Below are positions 24,169 to 33,271 of a stretch of 33,769 bases of DNA, piece after piece. The notes beneath the pieces were generated by a model, which saw only the letters and a program-made list of their open reading frames with translations, made no database searches and was not told where the DNA came from. Origin of the DNA: an uncultured Balneola sp. GTDB lineage: Bacteria > Bacteroidota > Rhodothermia > Balneolales > Balneolaceae. Each line of letters starts with the position of its first letter. The stretch's first letter is position 1. The DNA lies in assembly GCA_902529365.1 (NCBI GenBank), contig CABZWK010000015.1, forward strand, positions 1 to 33,769, read 5' to 3'. A program made the position numbers and the translations under genes.

Positions 24169-26874
24169 ATGAGCGATTTTAAGAACACAAGAGTAGCATT
24201 TGAAACAGGAAATGGCAAAGCACATATGTTTAGTTTGTCCAAACTAAATGAGATGGGCTATGAGGGAGTTGATAGGCTGCCATTTTCAATAAAAATATTA
24301 TTGGAAGCGGTACTGCGTGAATATGATGATTATCTAGTCACGGCAAAAGACATTGAAACACTGGCCAATTATGCGCCGGAAAATCCACAGGGAGAAATAC
24401 CATTTAAGCCTTCCAGAGTAGTACTCCAAGACTTCACAGGGGTCCCTGCAGTAGTTGATTTAGCCGCTCTTCGCTCCGCTATGAAGCGTATGGGTGGAAA
24501 CCCTGAAGCAATAAACCCCCAAGTCCCTGTTGATTTAGTTATTGATCACTCGGTTCAGGTAGATATGTTTGGGCAAGAATTTGCGTTCATGCATAATGTC
24601 GAAAAAGAAATGGAGCGCAACCGAGAGCGATATGAGTTTTTAAAATGGGGTCAACAGGCTTTCGATAATTTTCGGGTGGTACCTCCTGGACGAGGAATTG
24701 TACACCAAGTGAACCTGGAATATTTAGCGAGAGGAATATTTACAAGAACAGAGGAAGATGGGTCCATTACTGCTTATCCAGATACCTTAGTTGGAACTGA
24801 TTCACATACTACAATGATTAACGGTCTTGGAATTTTAGGATGGGGCGTTGGCGGTATTGAGGCGGAAGCAGCTATGTTAGGACAACCTATTAGCATGTTA
24901 GTTCCAGAGGTAGTAGGGATGAAATTAACAGGGAAGCTTAGAGAGGGCGTTACGGCAACTGATTTAACGCTCACAGTTACCCAGATGCTTCGTAAGCATG
25001 GTGTAGTAGGGAAATTTGTCGAGTTTTATGGTGAAGGAATTAGCAATATGAGTTTGCCTGACCGGGCGACCATAGCCAATATGGCACCGGAATACGGAGC
25101 TACCATGGGATTCTTCCCTATTGATTATGAATCCTTACGGTATATGCGGCGCACTGGACGATCAGAGGAACTAGTGCAACTTGTTGAGTACTATACAAAA
25201 GCCCAGAGTTTATTCCGTACCGATGACACACTAGATCCTCACTTTACCAGCACGCTTGAGTTGGACTTAAGTACGGTTGAAACCTCGCTTGCAGGCCCAA
25301 AATTACCACATGACCGAATAACATTAGGTAATATGAAGCGCACTTTTGAGGCGGCTTTAACGAGCGATAATCCTACTATGGGCTTTGCTCTAGCTCAAGA
25401 TCAGTTAGCCAACAAAGCGATGTACCGTAATGGCCAAGACATTGAAATGAAACATGGTGATGTAGTGATTGCTGCGATAACTAGTTGTACAAACACCTCC
25501 AACCCAAGTGTTATGTTGGGAGCGGGTATTGTCGCCAAGAAAGCTGTTGAAAGAGGCTTGAAAGTGCCAGCATATGTCAAAACCTCATTGGCACCTGGCT
25601 CCCGAGTCGTGACAGAATATTTGAATGAAGCTGGACTAACTGAATACTTGGATACCCTTGGCTTTAATCTAGTAGGTTACGGTTGTACTACTTGTATTGG
25701 CAATTCAGGGCCACTTCCTGCCCCCGTAGAAAATGCGGTCAAGGAAGGGGATTTGATTGTCGCTGGAGTACTGTCAGGAAATCGAAACTTCGAAGGACGT
25801 ATTCATCCTTATGTAAAGGCTAATTTTCTAGCTTCACCCCCTTTGGTAGTGGCTTATGCACTAGCCGGTACCGTAGATATAGACCTAGCAACCGAGCCAC
25901 TTTGTAAAGACAAAGACGGAAATAAAGTGTATCTAAAAGAGTTATGGCCATCCACCGATGAAATAGCAGCTGAGTTGGACAACGCCATACGTCCGGACTT
26001 GTTCAATAAAATGTATGATGATGTATTTGAATCACCAACATGGGAGGAGATTCCTGTGAGTGGAGGGGAACTTTTCGGCTGGCAGGATTCATCGACTTAC
26101 ATTCAAGAACCTCCTTTCTTTATGAGTATGTCAGAAGAATACCGTCCCATTCAGCCTATTAAAGGAGCTCGGGCCTTGGTTAAAGTTGGTGATTCTATTA
26201 CGACAGATCATATTTCGCCAGCAGGAAATATTAAAGAGGATGCACCGGCAGGGTTATTTTTAAAGGAGAATGGAGTGCAGACCGCAGATTTTAACTCCTA
26301 CGGATCGCGTAGAGGTAATGATCGAATAATGACCCGTGGTACATTTGCTAATGTACGTTTCAAAAATCAATTGGCACCAGGAACCGAGGGAGGATTTACA
26401 ACTTATTTCCCCGATAATGAAGTGACCAGTATTTTTGATGCTTCATTAAAATACAAAGCATCAAATACTCCTCTTGTGGCTCTTGCCGGAAAACAGTATG
26501 GAACGGGATCATCTCGTGATTGGGCCGCTAAGGGAACAAATCTACTTGGTGTTAAGGCGGTGATAGCGGAGTCTTATGAGCGAATTCATCGGTCTAATTT
26601 GGTACAAATGGGGGTGCTTCCTCTTCAATATAAGCAGGGAGTAACCGCTGGGAGTTTAGGATTAGATGGTACCGAGCATTTCGATATTGTGGTGGATGAT
26701 TCAGTACAAGCACGACAAGAAATTCAGGTTTTTGTCACTAAAACGGATGGAACGGTTATTGAATTTACCACCGACTGCCGCATAGATACTCCAGTTGAAG
26801 TAGATTACTACCGTAATGGGGGTATTTTACACACGGTACTGTTGGATTACGTCCAAAAAAACCAAACTAGTTAA
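24169..26874 (+). CDS. acnA: aconitate hydratase A
   Basis: TCA-cycle enzyme isomerising citrate and isocitrate via a [4Fe-4S] cluster. The 901 residues match the AcnA/IRP1 type. Cluster ligands are Cys440 ([11 protein letters not shown]) and Cys506 and Cys509 ([12 protein letters not shown]). Other motifs are [14 protein letters not shown] near 120, [15 protein letters not shown] near 207, LAPGSRVV near 474, [13 protein letters not shown] in the swivel domain and [13 protein letters not shown] near the end. The ATG at 24169 follows a 157-base gap. Convergent with the polyketide cluster. Confidence 0.97.
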   Translation: MSDFKNTRVAFETGNGKAHMFSLSKLNEMGYEGVDRLPFSIKILLEAVLREYDDYLVTAKDIETLANYAPENPQGEIPFKPSRVVLQDFTGVPAVVDLAALRSAMKRMGGNPEAINPQVPVDLVIDHSVQVDMFGQEFAFMHNVEKEMERNRERYEFLKWGQQAFDNFRVVPPGRGIVHQVNLEYLARGIFTRTEEDGSITAYPDTLVGTDSHTTMINGLGILGWGVGGIEAEAAMLGQPISMLVPEVVGMKLTGKLREGVTATDLTLTVTQMLRKHGVVGKFVEFYGEGISNMSLPDRATIANMAPEYGATMGFFPIDYESLRYMRRTGRSEELVQLVEYYTKAQSLFRTDDTLDPHFTSTLELDLSTVETSLAGPKLPHDRITLGNMKRTFEAALTSDNPTMGFALAQDQLANKAMYRNGQDIEMKHGDVVIAAITSCTNTSNPSVMLGAGIVAKKAVERGLKVPAYVKTSLAPGSRVVTEYLNEAGLTEYLDTLGFNLVGYGCTTCIGNSGPLPAPVENAVKEGDLIVAGVLSGNRNFEGRIHPYVKANFLASPPLVVAYALAGTVDIDLATEPLCKDKDGNKVYLKELWPSTDEIAAELDNAIRPDLFNKMYDDVFESPTWEEIPVSGGELFGWQDSSTYIQEPPFFMSMSEEYRPIQPIKGARALVKVGDSITTDHISPAGNIKEDAPAGLFLKENGVQTADFNSYGSRRGNDRIMTRGTFANVRFKNQLAPGTEGGFTTYFPDNEVTSIFDASLKYKASNTPLVALAGKQYGTGSSRDWAAKGTNLLGVKAVIAESYERIHRSNLVQMGVLPLQYKQGVTAGSLGLDGTEHFDIVVDDSVQARQEIQVFVTKTDGTVIEFTTDCRIDTPVEVDYYRNGGILHTVLLDYVQKNQTS

Positions 26875-26888
26875 AGGAAGCAGACTTA

Positions 26889-26920
26889 CCAAAGCGTCAA
26901 CCACTTAAGTTGGCTTTAGG
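26889..26920. terminator. candidate hairpin terminator between convergent acnA and monooxygenase genes
   Basis: Arms CCAAAGC (26889-26895) plus CAAC (26898-26901) pair with GTTG (26909-26912) plus GCTTTAGG (26913-26920), with small bulges and a 7-base loop. The position between convergent stops fits a bidirectional terminator, but neither side has a real T-run. Confidence 0.35.
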
Positions 26921-26921
26921 A

Positions 26922-28148
26922 CTATTTGGTTGGCAAATTGCTCATTGTGAATCGTTCGGCTAGTTTCCTCGAACTGACAGGTATGTATAGTAGAATTTGG
27001 ATGAAAAGCTGTTTAAGACATTGAAGCTTGGATTTTCGACCTATTCTCATGTTCCAGTGAGCACGGCGAGCTACCTCAGTTACAACCGCATCGAAATTAG
27101 TCGAATACGAAGTGAGCGGTATTGGATTTTTCGAGGGCTTATAAAGAATACCTATGTCATTGATTTTATTGATATCTTTGGCCAGTTGCCATGCGCCCAA
27201 CCATCCTAAATTCATTCCTTGTCCGCCTATAGGACTGACAATATGGGCGGCATCGCCCACAAGGAATAAACGATTCTTTTGTCTCAAGGCTGCTCTGTGG
27301 TGTTGTACACCAAAGCTACTAATCATTGAGCAAGAATCTGCATTGGGTCTCTCTCCAACCCGCTCATAAATAGCTTCACTAAGCCACTTCGGTTGTGGCT
27401 TTGATTGATAGTGCTCGGTCTTAATTACCCATCGTCTTTTTTGATCGGCGATGGGAAAAGATTCAACCAAACCCTCCGAAGTGATGTACACAAAAGGGGG
27501 AGATTGAGGGTATTCTGGGTCTGGGAAGTCTCCCATTGCGTAAGAATCGGGATATGGACTTCCCCTATAAGGTATACCCGCAATATTTCGTAGGGTGCTA
27601 TTTTTCCCATCACAAGCAATCAGAATGGGGGTTCTATGTTCTAGTGTCTCGGTAAGTTGATTCTCCGGTGAATGCGGGACTTTATGTGAATAAACAACTA
27701 AATGGTCCTCATTATCTCGGTAACTAGTAACCTCGTAACCATATTTAATATTATGTGGGTAAAGCTTCGTAAAGGCACTCTTTAGTATAGCCTCGGTTTC
27801 ATTTTGAGGGTGAATCAAAATGTATGGATGCTTTTGCCCAGACCGTTGAGTCGTTGAAAAATTAATCTCTCCAAGTTTTTTCCTACCATTATGGGCAATC
27901 CCTTTGTCCACTCGAATACCTTTTTTTAAAAACTTACCCAATAGTCCCAATTCTTCCAGCATAACTAAACATGGCGGGTGGATACCTAGCGAACGCGTAT
28001 CGGAAATTACCTCACTTCTTTTTTCCATAATGACACATTCAATTTCTTTTAGATACAAGGATAACGCCTGAAATAAGCCCACTGGGCCTGCCCCAACGAC
28101 TATAATTGGCGCTTTATTTCCTGCCACTTCAGACTTAGGCATGGCCAT
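26922..28148 (-). CDS. FAD-dependent aromatic monooxygenase (UbiH/PHBH-like) of the type III PKS cluster
   Basis: Flavoprotein hydroxylase of the p-hydroxybenzoate hydroxylase fold, expected to hydroxylate an aromatic polyketide. It has an N-terminal Rossmann motif GAGPVG (Gly19, Gly21, Gly24), ACDGKNSTLR at about 178 (the DG motif) and LFLVGDAAHIVSPIGGQGMNLG near 295 (the GD motif). Three in-frame ATGs lie close together; the one at 28148 has AGGG five bases upstream and is preferred over 28160. It overlaps the methyltransferase gene by 14 bases, implying translational coupling. The three-gene order parallels Streptomyces srsA-srsB-srsC, where the third gene is a hydroxylase that leads to alkylquinones; that product is only an analogy here. 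Confidence 0.88.
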   Translation of the reverse strand: MAMPKSEVAGNKAPIIVVGAGPVGLFQALSLYLKEIECVIMEKRSEVISDTRSLGIHPPCLVMLEELGLLGKFLKKGIRVDKGIAHNGRKKLGEINFSTTQRSGQKHPYILIHPQNETEAILKSAFTKLYPHNIKYGYEVTSYRDNEDHLVVYSHKVPHSPENQLTETLEHRTPILIACDGKNSTLRNIAGIPYRGSPYPDSYAMGDFPDPEYPQSPPFVYITSEGLVESFPIADQKRRWVIKTEHYQSKPQPKWLSEAIYERVGERPNADSCSMISSFGVQHHRAALRQKNRLFLVGDAAHIVSPIGGQGMNLGWLGAWQLAKDINKINDIGILYKPSKNPIPLTSYSTNFDAVVTEVARRAHWNMRIGRKSKLQCLKQLFIQILLYIPVSSRKLAERFTMSNLPTK

Positions 28149-28890
28149 GTTCTCCCTCATAGATTAACAACAGCCGAAAAGGAAATAATCTTTCAACCTT
28201 CCAACCCTCCGAGCTAAGAGTATCTAGTTCATTCTCTCGAAAACTTTTCTTCAAACTAGTACGTCCGTCCTGGTAAATAAATGAGGATCTAAATCGTAAA
28301 GGAAATAGGCATAGACTAAAGAGAGAGTAAGCTAAACTACTGCGTTCTATATCATTACAAATAACTTTCGTACCTAGTTCAGCACATTCGGTCAAAAATG
28401 GGGTGATTTCTGTTGAGGGTATATGGTGTAGGACATGGTTATTCATGACTAGGTCTACTTTATGCCCACGATGTGCCAACTCAGTTGTAGATATGCACTC
28501 AAAAAACAACCCGGTGGGCTTGTTTTTGTTCACTAGTGCCGTTTCAGGTTGTACGGACCGGTTGGCCTTGGCCCACACTATGGCGCGGTTATCAATATCT
28601 ATACCGGTAATATGTGCGCTAATCCCATCCTTTTTAAGCCATTGAAATAAGAAAAAGGCGATATCGCCACCTCCACATCCTACATCAAGCACTTGAAATA
28701 TTTTCCCCTGTTTCTGTATTTCTATTGCATGAGGGCGAACATACTTGGTGTACACTCTATTCCACTGTGATACCCATCTATTCAAGGTATAGAAATCGGC
28801 ATAGGTCTGTTCGAGTTGCTCACTATCGGCGTTAGTAGCATCCATTTTTTCGATAAGATGGGCTTGTCGTTGGCTTAAAGGAGTAAACAT
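28135..28890 (-). CDS. class I SAM-dependent methyltransferase of the type III PKS cluster
   Basis: The 251-residue protein has a Rossmann methyltransferase core: VLDVGCGGGDIA (67-78) is motif I and ITGIDIDNRAIVWAKAN is the acidic-loop region. MNNHVLHHIPSTEI follows, like the post-I/motif II 'LHH' segment of UbiE/COQ5-type enzymes. Stop overlaps the monooxygenase start and its own start is seven bases after the polyketide synthase stop. The expected job is O- or C-methylation of the polyketide. It is not related to the membrane-bound SrsB/BpsB type methyltransferases, although the cluster logic is similar. Confidence 0.88.
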   Translation of the reverse strand: MFTPLSQRQAHLIEKMDATNADSEQLEQTYADFYTLNRWVSQWNRVYTKYVRPHAIEIQKQGKIFQVLDVGCGGGDIAFFLFQWLKKDGISAHITGIDIDNRAIVWAKANRSVQPETALVNKNKPTGLFFECISTTELAHRGHKVDLVMNNHVLHHIPSTEITPFLTECAELGTKVICNDIERSSLAYSLFSLCLFPLRFRSSFIYQDGRTSLKKSFRENELDTLSSEGWKVERLFPFRLLLIYEGEHGHA

Positions 28891-28897
28891 AGATTTT

Positions 28898-30019
28898 TTA
28901 GCTGTGTTCGATACGACGTAATAATACGGTCTCTATACTTAAACCTGGGCCGAAAGCCATCGCTAATGCAGTATCGTGCCCATCGCTAATATGGGCCTGA
29001 GAGGGAGGACGCTTGAGAAGAACATCCAAGACAAATAGTATCGTAGCGCTACTCATATTACCATGATTTTTAAGTACCGTTCTAGATGCGTCCAAGGCTT
29101 GGCCGTTGAGCTCAAAATTCTGTTCTACTTTGTCTAAAATAGCTCGTCCTCCAGGATGTATTGCCCAATACCCAATATCTTCCATCCCTAATCCAAAACG
29201 AGCAAAAAGGGGGTCAGTAATCGAATTCAAATTATTCTTAATTATATCTGGTACATAAGAGGATAAGGTCATATCAAAGCCTGTATCCCCTATAGTCCAA
29301 GCCATATCTCGTTCTCCTTCATATGCTAAATCATTGGCAAAAGCTTCTATTCGAAAGGCAGAGGTACTTGGTTTCTTTGCTGAGACTAGGGCACCTGCAG
29401 ATCCATCCGAGAAAACGGAACCAGCTATTAAGGTATCGGGGTCGGTGTTAGGATTAAAGTGTAAGGAGCAAAGTTCGGTAGCAACAATGAGTACTACGGC
29501 CTTAGAATCTTGATCGCAAAAAGCCTGTGCCATACGAAGTGCTGGAAAAGCGGCATAACATCCCATAAAGCCTATATGATAGCGTTCAACACTTGAAGCT
29601 AAACCTAGCTCTTTAACGATTTCGTAATCAGGACCAGGAGCAAAAAACCCCGTACATGAAACCGTTATTACATGACTTATTGCCGGAAGGCCAGATTTTT
29701 TATGCTTCTCAATTAATGCGCTAGCAGTTTCTAAAAAAAGCTTCTTTGCAGCAGACTCATATCTTTTATTTCGCTCACCAGTGCTGGGTATTTGTTTTGG
29801 ATCAAAAGAGCGATGGAAAAGGCTGTCGGGGTCTTCAGAGAAATAGTCTTCCAACACAGTATGTCGATGTTCTATTCCTGATTGAGTATAAATTCTATGC
29901 AAGATTGCTTGAATTTTTCGGTCATCCTGATGCAAATTCTTTAATCGATCTAACAGTTCGCGTTGATTACCCCTAGTCGCAGGGACGGCTGTTTCTATAT
30001 AGTGAATGTAACTATGCAT
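28898..30019 (-). CDS. type III polyketide synthase (chalcone/alkylresorcinol synthase family)
   Basis: Homodimeric ketosynthase that extends a CoA or acyl starter with malonyl-CoA and cyclises the chain. The catalytic triad is visible: Cys154 in GFMGCYAAFPALRMA, His288 in WAIHPGGRAILD and Asn321 in LKNHGNMSSATILFVLD. VSCTGFFAPGPDYEIV near 120 and GSVFSDGSAGALV are also family features. The length of 373 is typical. First gene of a compact three-gene set with a methyltransferase and a FAD hydroxylase. The starter unit and ring type (alkylresorcinol, alkylpyrone or other) cannot be read from sequence by eye. Confidence 0.94.
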   Translation of the reverse strand: MHSYIHYIETAVPATRGNQRELLDRLKNLHQDDRKIQAILHRIYTQSGIEHRHTVLEDYFSEDPDSLFHRSFDPKQIPSTGERNKRYESAAKKLFLETASALIEKHKKSGLPAISHVITVSCTGFFAPGPDYEIVKELGLASSVERYHIGFMGCYAAFPALRMAQAFCDQDSKAVVLIVATELCSLHFNPNTDPDTLIAGSVFSDGSAGALVSAKKPSTSAFRIEAFANDLAYEGERDMAWTIGDTGFDMTLSSYVPDIIKNNLNSITDPLFARFGLGMEDIGYWAIHPGGRAILDKVEQNFELNGQALDASRTVLKNHGNMSSATILFVLDVLLKRPPSQAHISDGHDTALAMAFGPGLSIETVLLRRIEHS

Positions 30020-30062
30020 ACTACTATTACAATAAAGCTATGCTATTGGTTCGGACTCTTTG

Positions 30063-31406
30063 TTAGTTTTTATTCCGCGTCAAAAGATGGAAGCGAGTAT
30101 TATGTAGCATAGCCGCTGTGGTTAAACCCGCTATAAGTCCCACCCATAAACCTTGAGGACCATATCCCTCATTAAAGCTAAGATAATAACCTACAGAAAA
30201 ACCAATTAGCCAGTAGGAAATTAAGTTGAATACCATGGGCATACGAGTATCCTTTAGTCCTCTAAGTGCTCCAAAACCCCCCACTTGTAAACCATCGGAA
30301 AGTTGGAAAACGGCTGCAAAAAAGATCAAACTCACCGCTAAATCAGTAACGCCTACATCTTGGGTGTAAATACTCACAATGGTTTCTGGAAAACTAAAGA
30401 GCAATAAGGCAGTAATACTAGTGACTCCAGTACAAACAGCGGTGCCTGTGAAGCCCCTGAAACGTGCCTCTTGTAAAAGTCCTTTACCCATAGAAACACC
30501 AACTCGCTGAGAAATGGCTAGAGATAATCCTAAAGGAATCATGAATACGGTAGCTGCAATATTGATGGCAACCTGGTGGGCAGCAGAAGCCTGAACACTT
30601 AGGGTACCCATAAGAACGCTAACAGCAGCAAATAGAAGTACTTCCATTGTAGTACTCATGGCATTTGGTATGCCAATTTTTAACAATTCAGCAATGCGAC
30701 CCCAATCGGGTCCTTTAGTTCGGGTAAAAATATTAAAACGGTGATAGGTTTTGAACTTCGCAGTAAAGATTATCATTGCAAGTCCACCGGACCATTGCAC
30801 GAGCGATGTGGCGTATCCTGTACCTTCAGCACCCAATTGAGGGAGTCCGAAGGCCCCATACATCAATATGTAGTCTGCCGGAATATTGACAACAAGCATG
30901 CCTAATGCCACCAACATAGCTGGCCTCGTATAGGCTAATCCTTCACTGAAATAACGAAAGCCTGAAAACAAGAAATAGGCGGGGATTCCCCAAGAACCGG
31001 CCAACATGTAGTCAGTTGCTAGAGGGATGATTTCTGGGTCTACCCCTACAACTGGCAATAACTGAGGAAGCCAACGAACAAGAAAAAAAGAAGGTATAGC
31101 AATCAATCCCACTAACCATAACATCTGTCGTGCACTTTTCCCTATTTCATCGAATCGTTTAGCCCCTAGATGATGTGAAACTACTGGATTTATAGCTACA
31201 AGTGTTCCGATTCCAAACATGAGTACCGGTAGGTAAAGAGCATTCCCTACTGCTACACCAGCTAGGTCCGCGGCGCTAAGTTGACCGGCCATAATAGTAT
31301 CGGTAACATTTAAACCCATACTGAGTAGTTGAGTTCCTACAACAGGCCCACCAATTTTGCCAAGCGCACCCGCTTCTTTTTTTACCGAACTGATTGTAAA
31401 AGACAT
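30063..31406 (-). CDS. MATE-family efflux transporter (NorM-like)
   Basis: Cation-coupled multidrug/toxin exporter of the inner membrane. The 447 residues are hydrophobic throughout, consistent with the usual 12 helices in two halves: GPVVGTQLLSMGLNVTDTIMAGQLS at the N-terminus, VAINPVVSHHLGAK in the first loop, and the repeat LKIGIPNAMSTTMEVLLFAAVSV near 240. It lies 43 bases upstream of the polyketide synthase gene on the same strand, so it could export the cluster product; equally it may belong with the upstream dehydrogenase gene (11 bases away). Confidence 0.92.
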   Translation of the reverse strand: MSFTISSVKKEAGALGKIGGPVVGTQLLSMGLNVTDTIMAGQLSAADLAGVAVGNALYLPVLMFGIGTLVAINPVVSHHLGAKRFDEIGKSARQMLWLVGLIAIPSFFLVRWLPQLLPVVGVDPEIIPLATDYMLAGSWGIPAYFLFSGFRYFSEGLAYTRPAMLVALGMLVVNIPADYILMYGAFGLPQLGAEGTGYATSLVQWSGGLAMIIFTAKFKTYHRFNIFTRTKGPDWGRIAELLKIGIPNAMSTTMEVLLFAAVSVLMGTLSVQASAAHQVAINIAATVFMIPLGLSLAISQRVGVSMGKGLLQEARFRGFTGTAVCTGVTSITALLLFSFPETIVSIYTQDVGVTDLAVSLIFFAAVFQLSDGLQVGGFGALRGLKDTRMPMVFNLISYWLIGFSVGYYLSFNEGYGPQGLWVGLIAGLTTAAMLHNTRFHLLTRNKN

Positions 31407-31417
31407 GGCTAATATGC

Positions 31418-32395
31418 TTAAAAAGCGGAGATTAGGTTGGGGATTTCACTCGGGTTTTTCTTGTAAAGAACACCAGCAATAGCGCTAGCAGCTAATTCCC
31501 CAATAGCTGTTCGCGTTTCGTGCGTAGCACTTGCAATATGGGGAAGTAGTGTGCAATTAGGTGCGGTGAGTAAATCGGGATGAACGTTTGGCTCAAATTC
31601 ATACACATCAATACCTGCCCCGCCAATCTGCCCCTGATGCAGTGCTTGTGCTAACGCCTGTTCATCTACGACAGGTCCTCTGGAAATATTTAAAAGAATG
31701 GAATGTTCTTGCATTAAGCTAAGGCGTTGGGCGTCGATGAGATGATGAGTACTTTCATGAAGGGGACAATGCAAACTAACGACGTCAGATCTACTTAGTA
31801 GAGTATCTAAATCTTCTACATAACTTGCTTGAAGAGTCTGTTCAATGGAGGGAGTAAGCTTGGTGCGGTTATGATAGTAAATCCCCATCCCGAATGCCTG
31901 CGCTCTTTTTGCAAAAGATTGACCAATGCGCCCCATTCCTATAATGCCAAGTTTTTTACCCGAGAGTTCCATACCTAAAAATCCCAATGGTTCCCATTGG
32001 GTAAAGAGCCCATCCCTAAGATATTGCTCGGCTTTGTTAAATCGACGGGTGCTCGCCAATAATAGACCCATTGTAAAATCGGCACAGGATTCAGTCAATA
32101 CATCAGGTGTATTAGCTACATATATATTATAGCGGTGGGCGGCTTGAATATCAATATTATTGTAGCCCACAGCAAAATTTGCCACAATTTTTAACTGATG
32201 CGCTGCTTCCAATACCCTAGATGTAACCGGGGTAGATAGCATGCATAGTAAAGCATCATAATGTCCAATTACTTCGAGTAATGACTCCTCGGTCAGAAAT
32301 TGCCCTTGTTCACCCACAGTAACTTCACCCACGGTTTGGAGAAAATGTATATTTGACGCCGGGATAGGTTCCGTAACTAAAATTCGGAATCCCAT
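31418..32395 (-). CDS. D-isomer-specific 2-hydroxyacid dehydrogenase (glyoxylate/hydroxypyruvate reductase-like)
   Basis: NAD(P)-dependent reduction of a 2-keto acid to the D-2-hydroxy acid. The nucleotide-binding motif GMGRIG is at 153-158. Catalytic residues are Arg239 (NISRGPVVDE), Glu268 (YEFEPNVHPDL) and His286 (LLPHIASAT). ANFAVGYNNID near 72 is the substrate-binding loop typical of GyaR/GhrB enzymes. 325 residues is normal. The exact substrate is uncertain. Four bases separate it from rsfS upstream and 11 from the MATE gene downstream, so these genes probably share a transcript. Confidence 0.9.
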   Translation of the reverse strand: MGFRILVTEPIPASNIHFLQTVGEVTVGEQGQFLTEESLLEVIGHYDALLCMLSTPVTSRVLEAAHQLKIVANFAVGYNNIDIQAAHRYNIYVANTPDVLTESCADFTMGLLLASTRRFNKAEQYLRDGLFTQWEPLGFLGMELSGKKLGIIGMGRIGQSFAKRAQAFGMGIYYHNRTKLTPSIEQTLQASYVEDLDTLLSRSDVVSLHCPLHESTHHLIDAQRLSLMQEHSILLNISRGPVVDEQALAQALHQGQIGGAGIDVYEFEPNVHPDLLTAPNCTLLPHIASATHETRTAIGELAASAIAGVLYKKNPSEIPNLISAF

Positions 32396-32399
32396 TCTA

Positions 32400-32801
32400 T
32401 TACCCTTCGGATTTGATATAGGTTGCTTTAGCGTCGTTCCACATGAGTTCTAAATTATAGAAACTTCTCTTTTCCTCTGTCATAATGTGAACCACTGTGT
32501 GGATAAAATCTAGGATAATCCAAGATCGAGCTTCTAGGCCTTCTTTTTTCCATGCCTTATCGCCTGTTTTTTCTTGTACTTCAGCCTCTACAGCGTCAGC
32601 AATGGCTTTAATTTGGGTATCAGAATTACCGGTGCAAATCACAAAGAAATCCGCTAGGGTAGTTTGAGCAGATATATCCAATACCGTAATATCTTTGGCT
32701 TTTTTACTTTCCATACCCTCAATAATGTGGGTTACTAGGGTGGTGGAATCTGGAGTTGCCTCGATAAATTGGTTATTAGCGGGTTTTTCTATTTTTGTCA
32801 T
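32400..32801 (-). CDS. rsfS: ribosome silencing factor RsfS
   Basis: Binds L14 and blocks subunit joining under starvation. The 133 residues contain the family core: TLADFFVICTGNSDTQIKAIADAVE, then KKEGLEARSWIILDFIHTVVHIMTEEKRSFYNLE and LWNDA-type ending MWNDAKATY. Length is normal. It directly follows the LytR_C-domain gene (two-base gap), a common arrangement in this group. Confidence 0.95.
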   Translation of the reverse strand: MTKIEKPANNQFIEATPDSTTLVTHIIEGMESKKAKDITVLDISAQTTLADFFVICTGNSDTQIKAIADAVEAEVQEKTGDKAWKKEGLEARSWIILDFIHTVVHIMTEEKRSFYNLELMWNDAKATYIKSEG

Positions 32802-32803
32802 AG

Positions 32804-33262
32804 CTAATCTGTGTTCAACGATTCGTAATCTTGGCCAATTACAACGGTAACGTCTAGAAAGAAATCTGGAGATTCCTCTTGAAATACATGGAGGGGATCT
32901 ACACCTAAAGCATCAGCCACGCGATAGGCATTTGCCATTACTCTACTACGGGATATAATCATGGTATTTTTTGCATCAAAATGGTCAAAATTACCGGTTT
33001 CAACGACGTCAAACCCATTTCTTCTAAGCACCGAGGTATAGGCATTAGCAATACCAGATATTCCACAACCATTAAGCACTTCAATTTGTATGATATCACT
33101 TATAAGTTGAGCACTTTGCTCTGCTCTCTCATTCTGGATTCTTGGGAACAGTACTCTGGTGAATACGGCTAGTAACAAAATGACTAGAAGTAGACTTAAA
33201 AAGCCAATAACCGCATGCAAGTAAAGAGTATTAGAAGAGGATTCTCTGGGCGTCTGACTCAT
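32804..33262 (-). CDS. LytR C-terminal (LytR_C) domain membrane protein
   Basis: A single N-terminal transmembrane helix (about 14-36) anchors a periplasmic domain of about 90 residues. The domain reads IQIEVLNGCGISGIANAYTSVLRRNGFDVV, then MIISRSRVMANAYRVADALGV and FFLDVTVVIGQDY, matching the LytR_C domain found after LytR-CpsA-Psr phosphotransferases. The catalytic LCP domain is absent, so this is a stand-alone LytR_C protein of 152 residues, probably acting at the cell wall. It is two bases upstream of rsfS and nine downstream of the partial gene at the window edge. Confidence 0.85.
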   Translation of the reverse strand: MSQTPRESSSNTLYLHAVIGFLSLLLVILLLAVFTRVLFPRIQNERAEQSAQLISDIIQIEVLNGCGISGIANAYTSVLRRNGFDVVETGNFDHFDAKNTMIISRSRVMANAYRVADALGVDPLHVFQEESPDFFLDVTVVIGQDYESLNTD

Positions 33263-33271
33263 GTAATCTTT

